Assembly: GCF_004217185.1 (NCBI RefSeq)
Contig: NZ_SHKL01000001.1
Coordinates: 3,470,001-3,534,000, forward strand
Direction of reading: 5' to 3'
Source: Pseudonocardia sediminis
Lineage (GTDB): Bacteria > Actinomycetota > Actinomycetes > Mycobacteriales > Pseudonocardiaceae
Length of the DNA stretch: 64,000 nt
Below the pieces are notes generated by a model that did not search any database, had not been told where the DNA came from, and saw nothing but the letters and a program-made list of their open reading frames with translations. Position numbers and translations under genes: made by a program. Below, piece after piece: positions 21,102 through 30,560 of this stretch. Every line of letters starts with the position of its first letter. The first letter of the stretch is position 1.

Positions 21102-21665
21102 TCAGGAGGCGCGCAGGACGCCCTCGATCTCCAGCTCGATGCCGATCTTCTCGCTCACGACGACGCCGCCGCCGTCGAGGGGCAGCGAGATGTCGACGCC
21201 GAAGTCGCTGCGGTTGATCGTGGTGGTGGCGGTGAAGCCGCAGCGGGTGCCGCCCCAGGCGTCCGGGCCGAAGCCGCCGACCTCGAGGGCGAGCTCGACC
21301 GGCTTGGTCGCGCCCTTGATGGTCAGGTCGCCGGCGAGGACGAAGTCGTCGCCCTTGGCGGTGATGCCGGTCGAGCGGAAGGTCCACTCCGGGTGGGTCT
21401 CGACCTCGAAGAAGTCGGCCGACTTGATGTGGCCGTCGCGCTGGTCGTTGCCGGTGTTGATGGAGGTGGCGTCGATCGTGGTGCTGACCGAGGAGTCCTC
21501 GAAGTTGTCGGCGGTGACGATCTCGCCGGCGAACTGGTCGAAGCGGCCCTTGACCTTGCTGACCATCATGTGACGGACACTGAACGCGATCACGGAGTGG
21601 GTGGCGTCGATGTCCCAGGTCCCCGCGATGTAGTTGGGGATGGTGGTGGTCGAGGGAGCGGACAT
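21102..21665 (-). CDS. YceI-family lipocalin-like protein
   Basis: A 187-residue YceI-domain protein, a beta-barrel family that binds polyisoprenoid or other long lipids. It shows the family opening AGTWDIDATHSVIAFSVRHMMVSKVKGRFDQFAG, the middle HIKSADFFEVETHPEWTFRST and the ending FGVDISLPLDGGGVVVSEKIGIELEIEG. No signal peptide is present, so it is probably cytoplasmic. The ATG at 21665 follows GGAGG. It is divergent from a MarR-type gene across a shared operator region, so regulation by that protein is likely. Confidence 0.92.
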   Translation of the reverse strand: MSAPSTTTIPNYIAGTWDIDATHSVIAFSVRHMMVSKVKGRFDQFAGEIVTADNFEDSSVSTTIDATSINTGNDQRDGHIKSADFFEVETHPEWTFRSTGITAKGDDFVLAGDLTIKGATKPVELALEVGGFGPDAWGGTRCGFTATTTINRSDFGVDISLPLDGGGVVVSEKIGIELEIEGVLRAS

Positions 21666-21685
21666 GGGTGATCCTCCGTAAGTTG

Positions 21686-21740
21686 GTTGAACTCTCACTT
21701 GTTGAGAGCGATACTAGTACTAACGACTTGAGCGTTCAAC
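21686..21740. promoter_or_regulatory. divergent operator region of yceI and marR-type gene
   Basis: Two copies of GTTGAAC(T/G)CTCA in opposite orientation: forward at 21686-21697 and complementary at 21729-21740. The first is extended by a perfect stem CTCTCA (21692-21697)/TGAGAG (21703-21708). The AT-rich centre, with TACTAGTA at about 21712-21719, probably holds promoter hexamers. The paired inverted sites suit a MarR dimer controlling both genes. Confidence 0.6.
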
Positions 21741-21757
21741 TGTTTCTGGGAGGTGTC

Positions 21758-22306
21758 GTGGCTCACCCGCGTTGGCTCGACGAGGAGCAACAGCGGACCT
21801 GGCGCGCGTACCTGGCCGCCACGCGGCTGGTGTTCGAGCGTGTCGAGCGTCAGATGCAGTCCGATTCGGGCATGCCGCAGGCCTACTACGAGATCCTGGT
21901 GCGATTGTCCGAGGCGCCCGAGCACACGTTGCGGATGAGCCTGCTCGCGACGTCGTCGCTGTCCTCGCGCAGCCGCGTCTCGCACGCCGTGGCCCGGATG
22001 GAGGAGAGCGGATGGATCCGGCGCCGGTCCTGTCCGACCGACCGCCGCGGCCAGCTCGCCGAGCTCACCGACGAGGGCATGCGGGTGCTGCGCGAGGCCG
22101 CGCCCGGCCACGCCACGACGGTGCAGGAGGTGCTCTTCGACGGCCTGAGCCCCGGGCAGCAGGCGGCCCTGCTGGACGTGGGGGAGGCGCTGGTGGCCCA
22201 CCTGTCGACCGGTCGGACCTGGCCGGCGGACGACGACTCCGGCAGCTGCCCCGACGACGACGCCCCCGGCGCGGAGGGGTGTCCGGACGACTCGGCGACA
22301 GGGTGA
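21758..22306 (+). CDS. MarR-family transcriptional regulator
   Basis: A 182-residue winged-helix regulator with the MarR layout. It has an N-terminal dimer helix (WLDEEQQRTWRAYLAATRLVFERVERQM), the recognition helix SLSSRSRVSHAVARMEESGWIRRRSCPTDRRGQLAELT (the wing contains the DRR motif), and a C-terminal dimer helix. The last 30 residues are an Asp-rich tail. The GTG at 21758 follows GGGAGG (about 21748-21753). It probably represses itself and the divergent yceI. The ligand is unknown. Confidence 0.88.
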   Translation: MAHPRWLDEEQQRTWRAYLAATRLVFERVERQMQSDSGMPQAYYEILVRLSEAPEHTLRMSLLATSSLSSRSRVSHAVARMEESGWIRRRSCPTDRRGQLAELTDEGMRVLREAAPGHATTVQEVLFDGLSPGQQAALLDVGEALVAHLSTGRTWPADDDSGSCPDDDAPGAEGCPDDSATG

Positions 22307-22340
22307 CGTACCGGACGAGGCCGTGACGCCCGCGACGTCC

Positions 22341-22353
22341 TAGGCTGGGCACA
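22341..22353 (+). promoter_or_regulatory. -10 hexamer for leaderless lpd
   Basis: TAGGCT (22341-22346) lies six bases before the ATG at 22353, with no ribosome site between. This is the spacing expected when transcription starts at the start codon. No clear -35 was found. Confidence 0.45.
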
Positions 22354-23759
22354 TGCCTCATTTCGACGTCGTCGTTCTCGGTGCCGGCCCCGGTGGGTAC
22401 GTCGCGGCCATCAGGGCCGCCCAGCTCGGGAAGAGCGTGGCCGTCGTCGAGGAGAAGTACTGGGGCGGGGTGTGCCTCAACGTGGGCTGCATCCCGTCGA
22501 AGGCCCTGCTGCGCAACGCCGAGCTCGCCCACATCATGAGCCACGAGCAGAAGACCTTCGGCATCTCCGGTGAGGTCTCCTTCGACTTCGGCGCCGCCTT
22601 CGACCGCAGCCGGACCGTGGCCGACGGCCGGGTCAAGGGCGTGCACTTCCTGATGAAGAAGAACAAGATCACCGAGTTCGACGGCCTGGGCCGCTTCTCC
22701 GAGCCCGGCACGATCGAGGTCGAGCTCTCCGACGGCGGCAGCGAGACCGTCACCTACACCGATGTGATCATCGCGACCGGCTCCACGGTGAAGCTGCTGC
22801 CCGGGACCGAGCTCTCCGAGCGCGTCGTGACCTACGAGGAGCAGATCCTCACCCGCGAGCTGCCGAAGTCCATCGTGATCGCCGGTGCCGGTGCGATCGG
22901 CGTCGAGTTCGCCTACGTGCTGGCCAACTACGGCGTCGAGGTCACGATCGTCGAGTACCTGGACCGGCTGCTGCCGCTCGAGGACGCCGACGTGTCCAAG
23001 GAGCTCGGCAAGCGCTACAAGAAGCTCGGCGTCACCGTCCGCACGTCGACCAAGGTCGAGTCGATCGTCGACGACGGGTCCGGCGTCACCGTCACCGTCT
23101 CCTCGGAGAAGGGCGGCTCGGAGGAGATCCGTGCCGACAAGGTCATGCAGGCGATCGGCTTCGCCCCCCGGGTCGACGGCTTCGGCCTCGACAAGATCGG
23201 CGTCGAGCTGACCGAGCGCGGCGCCGTCCAGGTCGACGACTACATGCGCACCAGCGCCGAGCACGTCTATGCGATCGGTGACGTCACGGCGAAGCTGATG
23301 CTCGCCCACGTCGCCGAGGCGCAGGGCGTGGTGGCCGCGGAGACGCTCGCCGGGGCCGAGACCCAGGAGCTGTCCTACGTGATGATGCCGCGGGCCACGT
23401 TCTGCCAGCCGCAGGTCGCGAGCTTCGGCTACACCCAGGCCCAGGCCGAGGAGCTGGCCGACGAGAAGGGCTGGAAGGTCAAGGCCGTGTCCTTCCCGTT
23501 CACCGCGAACGGCAAGGCACAGGGCATGGGCGAGCCGAACGGCTTCGTCAAGCTCATCGCCGACGAGACCTACGGCGAGCTGCTCGGCGGCCACATCATC
23601 GGCCCGGAGGCCACCGAGCTCCTGCCCGAGCTGACCCTGGCCCAGAAGTGGGACCTCACGGTCTACGAGATGGCCCGCAACGTGCACGCCCACCCGACGC
23701 TGTCCGAGGGCCTGCAGGAGGCCATCCACGGCCTCGCCGGGCACATGATCAACCTCTGA
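22353..23759 (+). CDS. lpd: dihydrolipoyl dehydrogenase
   Basis: A 468-residue flavoprotein, the E3 component that reoxidises dihydrolipoamide with NAD+ for pyruvate, 2-oxoglutarate or branched-chain dehydrogenase complexes. It has the FAD motif GAGPGG (10-15), the redox disulfide GGVCLNVGC (C41, C46), the NAD motif [17 protein letters not shown], the second FAD motif YAIGDV, and the catalytic H447-x4-E452 in HAHPTLSE at the C-terminus. No other complex genes are adjacent, so it is probably the shared E3. A strong hairpin terminator follows. Confidence 0.95.
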   Translation: MPHFDVVVLGAGPGGYVAAIRAAQLGKSVAVVEEKYWGGVCLNVGCIPSKALLRNAELAHIMSHEQKTFGISGEVSFDFGAAFDRSRTVADGRVKGVHFLMKKNKITEFDGLGRFSEPGTIEVELSDGGSETVTYTDVIIATGSTVKLLPGTELSERVVTYEEQILTRELPKSIVIAGAGAIGVEFAYVLANYGVEVTIVEYLDRLLPLEDADVSKELGKRYKKLGVTVRTSTKVESIVDDGSGVTVTVSSEKGGSEEIRADKVMQAIGFAPRVDGFGLDKIGVELTERGAVQVDDYMRTSAEHVYAIGDVTAKLMLAHVAEAQGVVAAETLAGAETQELSYVMMPRATFCQPQVASFGYTQAQAEELADEKGWKVKAVSFPFTANGKAQGMGEPNGFVKLIADETYGELLGGHIIGPEATELLPELTLAQKWDLTVYEMARNVHAHPTLSEGLQEAIHGLAGHMINL

Positions 23760-23793
23760 CTCCCGGCCGGTCTCCCGGCGGGTTGTTCCAGCG

Positions 23794-23831
23794 AACCGCT
23801 CACGAACTCTCGGAGTTCGTGAGCGGTTTTC
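23794..23831 (+). terminator. intrinsic terminator of lpd
   Basis: A 16-base perfect stem, AACCGCTCACGAACTC (23794-23809) with its complement (23813-23828), loop TCG, running into TTTTC. It lies 35 bases after the lpd stop. This is the clearest intrinsic terminator in the window. Confidence 0.85.
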
Positions 23832-23880
23832 GTCTGTGTGGGGTCCGGGGGCGGGCGCCCGAGCTGCGTCACACCCCCCC

Positions 23881-24250
23881 GTGACGTGTCCGAGAGGGTC
23901 CCCTCGCTCACCGGACGTCCCGAGGGCTCCCCTGGCGACGCGGCGGCGGGTACTGCGCGCCCGGGGATGTGCCCGGCCAAGGGTGTCCCTGGGGGTCCCC
24001 TCGCTCACCGGGACGTCCCGGGGGCTCCCCTGGTGACGCGGCGGGTACTGCGCGCCCGGGGATGTGCCCGGCTAGGGGTGTCCCTGGGGGTCCCCTCGCT
24101 CACCGGGAGGTCCCGGGGGCTCCCCTGGTGACGCGGCGGGTGCTGCGGGCCCCGGGGACGTGCCCGGCGAGCGCGTCCCGGAGGGTCCCCTCGCACACCC
24201 GACGGTCCCCGGGGATCCCCTCGTGGCTCCGCGTGGCCGGGGCGCCTCGA
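23881..24250. repeat. non-coding tandem repeat block, about 95-bp unit
   Basis: GGGTCCCCTCGC recurs at 23896, 23993, 24088 and 24183, giving periods of 97, 95 and 95 bases and just under four copies. The second and third copies are nearly identical. The first and fourth are more diverged. Each unit holds short GC-rich palindromes (for example CCCGGGG) and a conserved GTGACGCGGCGGGT segment. The block fills most of the 541-base gap between lpd and the next small gene. I see no credible protein in it. Confidence 0.85.
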
Positions 24251-24300
24251 CGGAGGCGCGGCGATGGGGCGCGTGGGCGGGGCGCCTCGGCGGGGCTCGG

Positions 24301-24474
24301 TCAGCGGGTGGGGCGCGGGGAGGTATCGGTGGTGCGGGCGGCCTCGCGGCGGGCCTCGCGACGGTCGGCGGCGAGGGCCTCCTCGACGGCGGCGTGGACG
24401 GCGGCGGTCGAGACGTGCGGGTCGACCAGGCGGGCGGCGGCGAGGGAACGGGCCGAGACGGAGATGCTGACCAT
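24301..24474 (-). CDS. hypothetical 57-residue protein
   Basis: A short basic/alanine-rich helical protein: MVSISVSARSLAAARLVDPH, then STAAVHAAVEEALAADRREARREA and a polar tail. The ATG at 24474 follows AGGAGA at a good distance, which is the main support. The wording and helix spacing faintly recall ribbon-helix-helix antitoxins, but no toxin partner is adjacent. I do not recognise a family. It lies next to the 95-bp repeat block. Confidence 0.45.
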   Translation of the reverse strand: MVSISVSARSLAAARLVDPHVSTAAVHAAVEEALAADRREARREAARTTDTSPRPTR

Positions 24475-24708
24475 GGTGGGTCTCCTGGAACTGCGTGGCT
24501 GCGGGCGCCGGGGCGACCCCGTCGGGTGGGGCGACGGTGCTGGGTCAGGGCGCCGGCGCGTGGTCACCGTGCCGGGGCGGCGTGAACCGGTCCGGCGGCG
24601 GCACGTGCGGGGGACCCGACGGTGGGCCCTTTCCGGGATGTCGTCGCGCGACCCGCCGCGTGTTAACCGATCCAGACACCACATCGGGTGAGCCGGGTCA
24701 CCCGCGGG

Positions 24709-25260
24709 TCAGAGACTGGACAGCCACCTCCGGGCGGCCGCGCGCCCGTCCGGCACGAACGGCCAGGACGGGTCGTCGAGACGCCGTCGCAGCTCGTCGA
24801 TCTCCATCCAGCCGCCCTCCGCGATCTCGCTCGGCTGGTGGACGACCGGGCCGTCGGAGAACGCCTGGTAGGCGAACACGTGGGCGCGCAGCCCGTACGG
24901 GCCGGTGCCGGGACCGGTGTCGGCCCCTTCGGCGGAGGCGTCCCAGGCGCGGGTGAACAGATGCTCCAGCGCGACGCCGGTGATGCCGAGCTCCTCGGCC
25001 AGCTCGCGCGCTGCGGCGTCGTCGGGGCTCTCCCCGGCGTCGATCACCCCGCCCGCCCAGCAGTCGTACAGCCCGGCCATGACGAGCTTGTCGTCGCTGC
25101 GCCGGTGCACGTAGACGCGGGCGCCGTCGGTGCTGCGCAGAAGCGTGGCCGACGTGCCGTGCCACAGCGAGCGGGCGTAGACCTCGCCGCGGTCGGCCTC
25201 GCCGACCACCCGGCCGTCGGCGTCGTAGAGGGCGATGCGCTCACGGGCGGGGTCGGTCAC
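24709..25260 (-). CDS. NUDIX hydrolase
   Basis: A 183-residue NUDIX protein with the full box GGVIDAGESPDDAAARELAEELG (pattern Gx5Ex7REUxEExGU). The N-terminal strand pattern ERIALYDADGRVVGEADRGEVYARSLWHGTSATLL resembles the IDI/YfcD-like subgroup acting on diphosphate-linked compounds. The substrate is unknown. GTG start at 25260. It is divergent from dop across 124 bases. Confidence 0.88.
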   Translation of the reverse strand: MTDPARERIALYDADGRVVGEADRGEVYARSLWHGTSATLLRSTDGARVYVHRRSDDKLVMAGLYDCWAGGVIDAGESPDDAAARELAEELGITGVALEHLFTRAWDASAEGADTGPGTGPYGLRAHVFAYQAFSDGPVVHQPSEIAEGGWMEIDELRRRLDDPSWPFVPDGRAAARRWLSSL

Positions 25261-25346
25261 GCACGGATCGTCGCATCGGGGCCCGTGACAGCCCGACGTG
25301 GCCGGATACACCGGCGTGCTCGGGGCGCGCGGGGTGCGATGGCGGT

Positions 25347-25377
25347 TAGGCTCGCGCAATGCACGTTGAGGGGGAGG
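25347..25377 (+). promoter_or_regulatory. putative dop promoter -10 and ribosome site
   Basis: TAGGCT at 25347-25352 is a plausible actinobacterial -10, putting the transcription start near 25359. A leader of about 26 bases then carries GGGGAGG (25371-25377) eight bases before the dop ATG at 25385. Confidence 0.4.
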
Positions 25378-25384
25378 CGGCAGT

Positions 25385-26911
25385 ATGACCGCACGCCGGA
25401 TCATGGGTACGGAGATCGAGTACGGCATCGCGGTGCCCGGTGACCCCACGGCCAACCCGGTCGTCACGTCGACGCAGGTGGTGCTCGCCTATGCCGCCGC
25501 GGCGGACATCCCGCGCAACCGTCGTGCGCGCTGGGACTACGAGGTGGAGTCCCCACTGCGCGACGCGCGCGGGTTCGACCTGTCGGCGCCGTCGCTGGCC
25601 CCGCAGCTCGACACCGACCTCGACGACCTCGGCGCCGCGAACGTCATCCTCACCAACGGCGCCCGGCTCTACGTCGACCACGCGCACCCGGAATACTCCA
25701 CGCCCGAGGTGCTGAGCCCCCGCGACGTCGTGACCTGGGACAAGGCCGGCGAGCGGGTGATGCTGGAGGCCGCGAACCGCGCCGCCACGGTGCCCGGGTC
25801 CCCGCGCCTGCAGCTCTACAAGAACAACGTCGACGGCAAGGGTGCGAGCTACGGCTCGCACGAGAACTACCTGATGGCCCGGGCGACGACGTTCCCGTCG
25901 ATCGTCGGCGGGCTCACTCCGTTCTTCGTCTCCCGGCAGGTCGTCTGCGGCGCCGGACGCGTCGGGCTGGGTCAGCAGGGCGACGAGCCCGGCTACCAGC
26001 TCGCGCAGCGCTCGGACTACATCGAGGTCGAGGTCGGCCTGGAGACCACGCTCAAGCGCGGCATCATCAACACCCGCGACGAGCCGCACGCCGACGCGGA
26101 CAAGTACCGCCGGCTGCACGTCATCATCGGCGACGCGAACCTGTCCGAGTTCGCCACCCTGCTCAAGGTCGGGACGACGGCGATCGTGCTCGACATGATC
26201 GAGCACGGCGTCCGGTTCGAGGATCTGCGCCTGTCCGAGCCGGTCCGTGCGGTGAGCCAGATCAGCCGTGACCCGTCGCTGAAGCGCACGGTCGACCTGG
26301 CCGACGGTCGCAAGCTCACCGGCCTGCAGATCCAGCAGGAGTACTACGAGCGCGCCGAGGCCCACGTCGCGCGCCAGCAGGGCGCCGACCGCTCCGCCTG
26401 GGACGCCGACACCCTCGAGGTCCTCGACGCCTGGGGCGAGGTCCTCGCGGACCTGGCGAAGGACCCGATGCTCACCACCGACCGGCTGGACTGGACGGCC
26501 AAGCTGCACCTGCTCGAGGCCTACCGCCAGCGCGACGGCCTGGGCTGGAACTCCGGGCGCCTGGCCATGGTCGACCTGCAGTACTCCGACGTCCGGCTGG
26601 CCAAGGGCCTCTACAACCGGATGGTCACCCGCGGGTCGATGCGCCGGGTCGTCACCGAGGAGCAGGTGATGGCGGCGATGACCGAGCCGCCGGAGGACAC
26701 CCGCGCCTACTTCCGGGGCAGCTGCATGAAGCGCTACCCGGTCGAGGTCGCCGCGGCGTCCTGGGACTCGGTGATCTTCGACCTGGGCCGGGAGTCGTTG
26801 GTGCGGATCCCGACGCTGGAGCCACTGCGCGGCACCCGCAAGCACGTCGGCGAGCTGTTCGAGGCCACGTCGACGGCCGAGGAGCTCGTGGACAAGCTCA
26901 CACAGGGCTGA
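25385..26911 (+). CDS. dop: Pup deamidase/depupylase Dop
   Basis: A 508-residue carboxylate-amine ligase-fold enzyme that converts the C-terminal Gln of Pup to Glu and removes Pup from substrates. It has the N-terminal ATP/Mg signature MGTEIEYGI (E10, E12), the Dop-loop region after ADIPRN, and [21 protein letters not shown], where D98 is the catalytic aspartate. [17 protein letters not shown] and NTRDEPHAD are shared with PafA. The order dop-pup-prcB-prcA is that of mycobacteria. The paralogue pafA lies 22 kb downstream. Confidence 0.97.
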   Translation: MTARRIMGTEIEYGIAVPGDPTANPVVTSTQVVLAYAAAADIPRNRRARWDYEVESPLRDARGFDLSAPSLAPQLDTDLDDLGAANVILTNGARLYVDHAHPEYSTPEVLSPRDVVTWDKAGERVMLEAANRAATVPGSPRLQLYKNNVDGKGASYGSHENYLMARATTFPSIVGGLTPFFVSRQVVCGAGRVGLGQQGDEPGYQLAQRSDYIEVEVGLETTLKRGIINTRDEPHADADKYRRLHVIIGDANLSEFATLLKVGTTAIVLDMIEHGVRFEDLRLSEPVRAVSQISRDPSLKRTVDLADGRKLTGLQIQQEYYERAEAHVARQQGADRSAWDADTLEVLDAWGEVLADLAKDPMLTTDRLDWTAKLHLLEAYRQRDGLGWNSGRLAMVDLQYSDVRLAKGLYNRMVTRGSMRRVVTEEQVMAAMTEPPEDTRAYFRGSCMKRYPVEVAAASWDSVIFDLGRESLVRIPTLEPLRGTRKHVGELFEATSTAEELVDKLTQG

Positions 26912-27067
26912 GGGCGCCGACCGAGGGCGTAGTGGGACACGCCGAACGGGTCTGCGCAGTTCACGGGCGTGTCGTTCACCCGGTGGGTAGGGTGGACAGG
27001 TACCGGACCCGGTCCGTCGCACGGGAGAGCGTGCGGTGGCCGGGCCCATGTGCGAGGAGGAGACCTC

Positions 27068-27265
27068 ATGTCGCAGGAGCAGACGAAGCGCCAGGGCGGT
27101 GGCGACGGCGACGACGAGAGCGGCGAGGGCGCGGAGTCCGGAGGCCAGGAGCGCCGCGAGAAGCTCGGTGAGGACGTCGACACCATCCTCGACGAGATCG
27201 ACGACGTGCTGGAGGAGAACGCGGAGGACTTCGTCCGGTCCTACGTGCAGAAGGGCGGCCAGTAG
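27068..27265 (+). CDS. pup: prokaryotic ubiquitin-like protein Pup
   Basis: A 65-residue disordered tag protein. The N-terminus is polar and glycine-rich. The Mpa-binding helix is [33 protein letters not shown]. The tail is GGQ, so it must be deamidated by Dop before PafA can attach it to lysines. The ATG at 27068 follows the strong site GGAGGAGA. TAGGGT at 26988-26993 is a possible -10 for a pup-prcB-prcA transcript. prcB begins 113 bases downstream. Confidence 0.96.
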   Translation: MSQEQTKRQGGGDGDDESGEGAESGGQERREKLGEDVDTILDEIDDVLEENAEDFVRSYVQKGGQ

Positions 27266-27377
27266 CCGCCCGGCCGCTCCACCCCGTGGGTGGCGACGGC
27301 CCGTCGCGGCCGTCGCCCCCTGCGGGCCACCGTTCGACAAGCACCACACCCGCACGAGGAGAGGCACTCACCCGACC

Positions 27378-28253
27378 ATGGACTTCCGGCCCTCGGTCAA
27401 CCCCGGGATCGCCCCCGGCCCCGCTACAGGACAGCTCGGTACGTTCATGACCGGCTCGCAGTCCTTCTCCGAGTTCGTCGGGTCGGTGACACCGCACCTG
27501 CTGCCCGATCCCGGTCCGGCCACGGCCGCCGGCGGGGGAGCCGCGGCGCAGCTGGGCGTCCCGCACGGCACCACGATCGTCGCGCTGGTGTTCTCCGGCG
27601 GGGTGGTCATCGCCGGTGACCGGCGGGCCACGCAGGGGAACATGATCGCCCAGCGCGACATCGAGAAGGTCTTCGTCACCGACGAGTACTCGGCCGTCGG
27701 GATCGCCGGCTCGGCGGGCATGGCGATCGAGATGGTCCGGCTGTTCAGCGTGGACCTCGAGCACTACGAGAAGATCGAGGGTGTCTCGCTCTCGCTCGAC
27801 GGCAAGGCCAACAAGCTGGCCGGGATGGTCCGGGCGAACCTCGGCGCGGCCATGCAGGGCTTCGTCGTCGTCCCGCTGTTCGCCGGCTTCGACACCGAGG
27901 CCACCGACCCGGCCACCGCCGGGCGCATCGTCACCTACGACGCCACCGGCGGGCGCTACGACGAGAAGCTGGGCTACCACGCGGTCGGCTCGGGCTCGGT
28001 GTTCGCGAAGTCGTCGCTGAAGAAGCTGCACGACCCGTCCGCGGACCTGGCCGCCACCGTGCGCACCGCGATCGAGGCCCTCTACGACGCCGCGGACGAC
28101 GACTCCGCGACCGGTGGCCCGGACACGGTCCGCCGGATCTACCCGGTCGTCGTGTCCATCACCGCCGACGGCGCCGAGCGCCGCGGCGAGGACGAGATCG
28201 CCGACGTCGTGACGCAGGTGGTCGCCGGACGCACCGAGCGGCCCGGTGGCTGA
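27378..28253 (+). CDS. prcB: 20S proteasome beta subunit PrcB
   Basis: A 291-residue precursor of the catalytic subunit. A propeptide of about 64 residues is removed to expose Thr65 in [28 protein letters not shown], the N-terminal threonine nucleophile. D and K partners are seen in GDRRAT and EKVFVTDEY. The ATG at 27378 follows GGAGAGG. It forms the inner rings of the 20S particle with PrcA. A 57-base gap precedes prcA. Confidence 0.97.
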   Translation: MDFRPSVNPGIAPGPATGQLGTFMTGSQSFSEFVGSVTPHLLPDPGPATAAGGGAAAQLGVPHGTTIVALVFSGGVVIAGDRRATQGNMIAQRDIEKVFVTDEYSAVGIAGSAGMAIEMVRLFSVDLEHYEKIEGVSLSLDGKANKLAGMVRANLGAAMQGFVVVPLFAGFDTEATDPATAGRIVTYDATGGRYDEKLGYHAVGSGSVFAKSSLKKLHDPSADLAATVRTAIEALYDAADDDSATGGPDTVRRIYPVVVSITADGAERRGEDEIADVVTQVVAGRTERPGG

Positions 28254-28310
28254 GCTCCCGGCCCCCGCCCACCGCCTGCCCGCCGCTAGAGAAGACCTGG
28301 AGCGCTCCCC

Positions 28311-29120
28311 ATGACGATGCCGTTCTACTCCTCCGTCGACCAGCTGCTGCGCGACCGCTCCGAGCTCGCCCGCAAGGGCATCTCCCGCGGTCGCAGCGTG
28401 GTCGTGCTGACCTACGCCGGAGGCGTCCTGTTCGTCGCCGAGAACCGTGGCACGTCGCTGCGCAAGGTCTCCGAGATCTACGACCGGATCGGGTTCGCGG
28501 CCGTCGGCCGGTACAACGAGTTCGAGAACCTGCGCACCGGCGGCATCCGGATGGCCGACTTCCGCGGTTTCACCTACGACCGCCGTGACGTCACCGGGCG
28601 GATGCTGGCCAACGCCTACGCCCAGGCGCTGGGTACCGCGTTCGTCGAGCAGCAGAAGCCGTTCGAGGTGGAGCTCTGCGTGGCCGAGGTCGGCCGCGAG
28701 GCCGGCGGCGACCAGCTCTACCGCATCACCTACGACGGCTCGATCACCGACGAGCCGCGCTACGTGGTGATGGGCGGGCAGACCGAGCCGATCTCGACGA
28801 AGCTCGGCGAGTCCTACGAGCACGGCATGGAGCTCTCCGCCGCGATCGGGGTCGCGCTGGGCGGCCTGCAGGTCCCCGGGGCCGACCCGTCCGCGGCGAA
28901 CGGCTCGACCACGCCGCGGGTGCTCGGGCCGGACGCGCTCGAGGTCGCCGTGCTCGACCGGAACCGGCCGCGCCGCACGTTCCGCCGCATCGAGGGTGCC
29001 GCGCTGGCCGAGCTGCTGCCGGCCGCGAACCGCGGGACCGAGGACCCCGAGCCCGGCGTCGCGGGCGGGGACGACACCCCGGCGGCCGGCGGTGCACTGC
29101 CCGAGGGCGGTGGGTCCTGA
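28311..29120 (+). CDS. prcA: 20S proteasome alpha subunit PrcA
   Basis: A 269-residue alpha subunit forming the outer, gating rings. It begins [45 protein letters not shown], the gating N-terminus and first strand, and continues with [26 protein letters not shown]. The last 35 residues are a Gly/Ala/Asp-rich tail of the kind common in actinobacterial PrcA. The stop codon overlaps a possible CTG start of the next gene. Confidence 0.96.
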   Translation: MTMPFYSSVDQLLRDRSELARKGISRGRSVVVLTYAGGVLFVAENRGTSLRKVSEIYDRIGFAAVGRYNEFENLRTGGIRMADFRGFTYDRRDVTGRMLANAYAQALGTAFVEQQKPFEVELCVAEVGREAGGDQLYRITYDGSITDEPRYVVMGGQTEPISTKLGESYEHGMELSAAIGVALGGLQVPGADPSAANGSTTPRVLGPDALEVAVLDRNRPRRTFRRIEGAALAELLPAANRGTEDPEPGVAGGDDTPAAGGALPEGGGS

Positions 29121-29590
29121 CCCGGTTCACCGCCGGCACCAGCTCCGAGGCCGTCGTCACCGCGGACCGCTCCGCGGTGTGGGACATCCTGGTCGATCCC
29201 GACCGGCTGCCGAAGCTGACGCCGCTGCTCAGCCGGATCGAGGCCGACGGTGAGCACTGGCGCTGGCACCTGGTCCGACTGAAGGTGCTCGGTGTCGGGA
29301 TCAGCCCGGTGTTCACCGAGCGCATGACGTTCTCGGAGAAGCAGCGAATCTCGTTCACCCACGACCCTCCGGCGGGGGTCACCGAGTGGGCCGGGGCGGA
29401 GGGGCACTACGAGCTCTCCGACGTCGACGACGGGACCCACCTGGCGATCAGCCTCGACCTCGCCGTCGACCTGCCGTTGTCGAAGCTCGCCACACCGGTG
29501 GTGACCCGCACGATGCAGACCACCATCCAGATGATGGGCGACCGGTTCTCGGCCAACCTGCTGCGCGAGCTGAAGGCCCAGCAGCGCTGA
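29117..29590 (+). CDS. SRPBCC-family protein
   Basis: A protein of about 157 residues with the START/polyketide-cyclase-like fold. The opening [42 protein letters not shown] is the standard first strand and helix. [15 protein letters not shown] and the C-terminal helix [23 protein letters not shown] complete it. The N-terminal strand lies upstream of the first GTG (29177), so I place the start at CTG 29117, which overlaps the prcA stop. This implies an unusual start codon with translational coupling. If GTG 29177 is used, the first strand is lost. The ligand is unknown. Confidence 0.7.
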   Translation: MTRFTAGTSSEAVVTADRSAVWDILVDPDRLPKLTPLLSRIEADGEHWRWHLVRLKVLGVGISPVFTERMTFSEKQRISFTHDPPAGVTEWAGAEGHYELSDVDDGTHLAISLDLAVDLPLSKLATPVVTRTMQTTIQMMGDRFSANLLRELKAQQR

Positions 29591-29605
29591 ACCGGGCAGG
29601 GCTCC

Positions 29606-30532
29606 TCAGGCGCCTGGTTCGGGGGCGGCACGGACGGCGTTCTCGGCGGCCGTCCTCAGGGCGGTGGTGAGCGCGCGCAGGGCCGGCAGGTCGCCGTCCT
29701 GCTCCCGGGTGGCCAGCGCCAGCGACCGCTCGATCGCCGGGCGGCAGCGCAGGAACCGCACGCCCTCGGGTGCCGGGACGGCGGCGATGCCCGGCACCGT
29801 CGCGACGGCCAGACCGGCTCGGACGAGGCTGAGCTGGGTGGTGAAGTCGGTCACCAGGTAGCGGACGTCCGGCTCGACGTGGTGCGCGCGGACGAGCTGG
29901 ACCAGGGCCTCGTAGGCCTCTGTCCCGACCGGGCAGGACGCCCAGGTCTCCCGGGCGAGCTCGCCGATCGGAGCCGGGTCCTCCTCGGCGATCGGGTGGC
30001 CCTCGGGGACCGCGAGCAGCACCGGCTCGGTGACCAGCGTCGTCACCCGGACGCCGGCCGGGATGCGGGCGGGCCGGTTCGTCCAGCTCTCCAGCAGGAC
30101 CGCGTCGAGGTCGCGGTGGCGCAGGGCCGGCAGCAGCTCGAACACCTCGCCGTCACGGACGGTCGGCACCAGCCGGGGGTGGGCGGCGGTGAGGGTGTGC
30201 AGGACCTGCGGCATCAGGGTCCGCAACGCGCTGGCCAGCGACCCGATCCGCAACGGCCCGGCGACGTCGTCGCGCAGCGTGGCGAGGTCGCGGGCGGCGT
30301 CGGCGACGGTCGTTGCGACCGTTCCCGCGTGCCCGGCCAGGACATGCCCGGCGGCGGTCAGCCGGATGCCGCGCCCGTCCGGCTCGACGAGCCGGGACCC
30401 GGCCTCGCGTTCGAGCTTGCGCAGCTGCTGGGTGACGGCCGGGCCGGTGATGTGCAGCGCGGCCGCCGCGGCCCCGATCGAGCCGTGCTCGGCGACGGCG
30501 GCGAAGACCCGCAACCTCTCCCAGGCGATCAC
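29606..30532 (-). CDS. LysR-family transcriptional regulator
   Basis: A 308-residue LysR regulator. The N-terminal winged helix is WERLRVFAAVAEHGSIGAAAAALHITGPAVTQQLRKLEREAGSRLVEPDGRGIRLTAAG. A two-lobed periplasmic-binding-like ligand domain follows (about 90-300, for example GPLRIGSLASALRTLMPQVL). It is divergent from an EamA transporter gene with a 41-base gap, the usual arrangement for a regulator and its target. Confidence 0.9.
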   Translation of the reverse strand: MIAWERLRVFAAVAEHGSIGAAAAALHITGPAVTQQLRKLEREAGSRLVEPDGRGIRLTAAGHVLAGHAGTVATTVADAARDLATLRDDVAGPLRIGSLASALRTLMPQVLHTLTAAHPRLVPTVRDGEVFELLPALRHRDLDAVLLESWTNRPARIPAGVRVTTLVTEPVLLAVPEGHPIAEEDPAPIGELARETWASCPVGTEAYEALVQLVRAHHVEPDVRYLVTDFTTQLSLVRAGLAVATVPGIAAVPAPEGVRFLRCRPAIERSLALATREQDGDLPALRALTTALRTAAENAVRAAPEPGA

Positions 30533-30560
30533 CTAAGCCAGGCTACGCGGTACACCGCAG

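Noticed and set aside
23881..24250. CRISPR array
   Set aside because: Units are 95 bases and repeat nearly as a whole, without short identical repeats separated by unique spacers. No cas genes are nearby.
24301..24474. Toxin-antitoxin module
   Set aside because: No adjacent frame resembles a toxin, so the antitoxin-like look of the small protein is not enough.
23840..24691. Protein encoded by the 95-bp repeats (several open frames on the plus strand)
   Set aside because: Unit lengths of 95 and 97 are not multiples of three, so no frame is kept across units. Composition is Pro/Arg/Gly-rich without domains.
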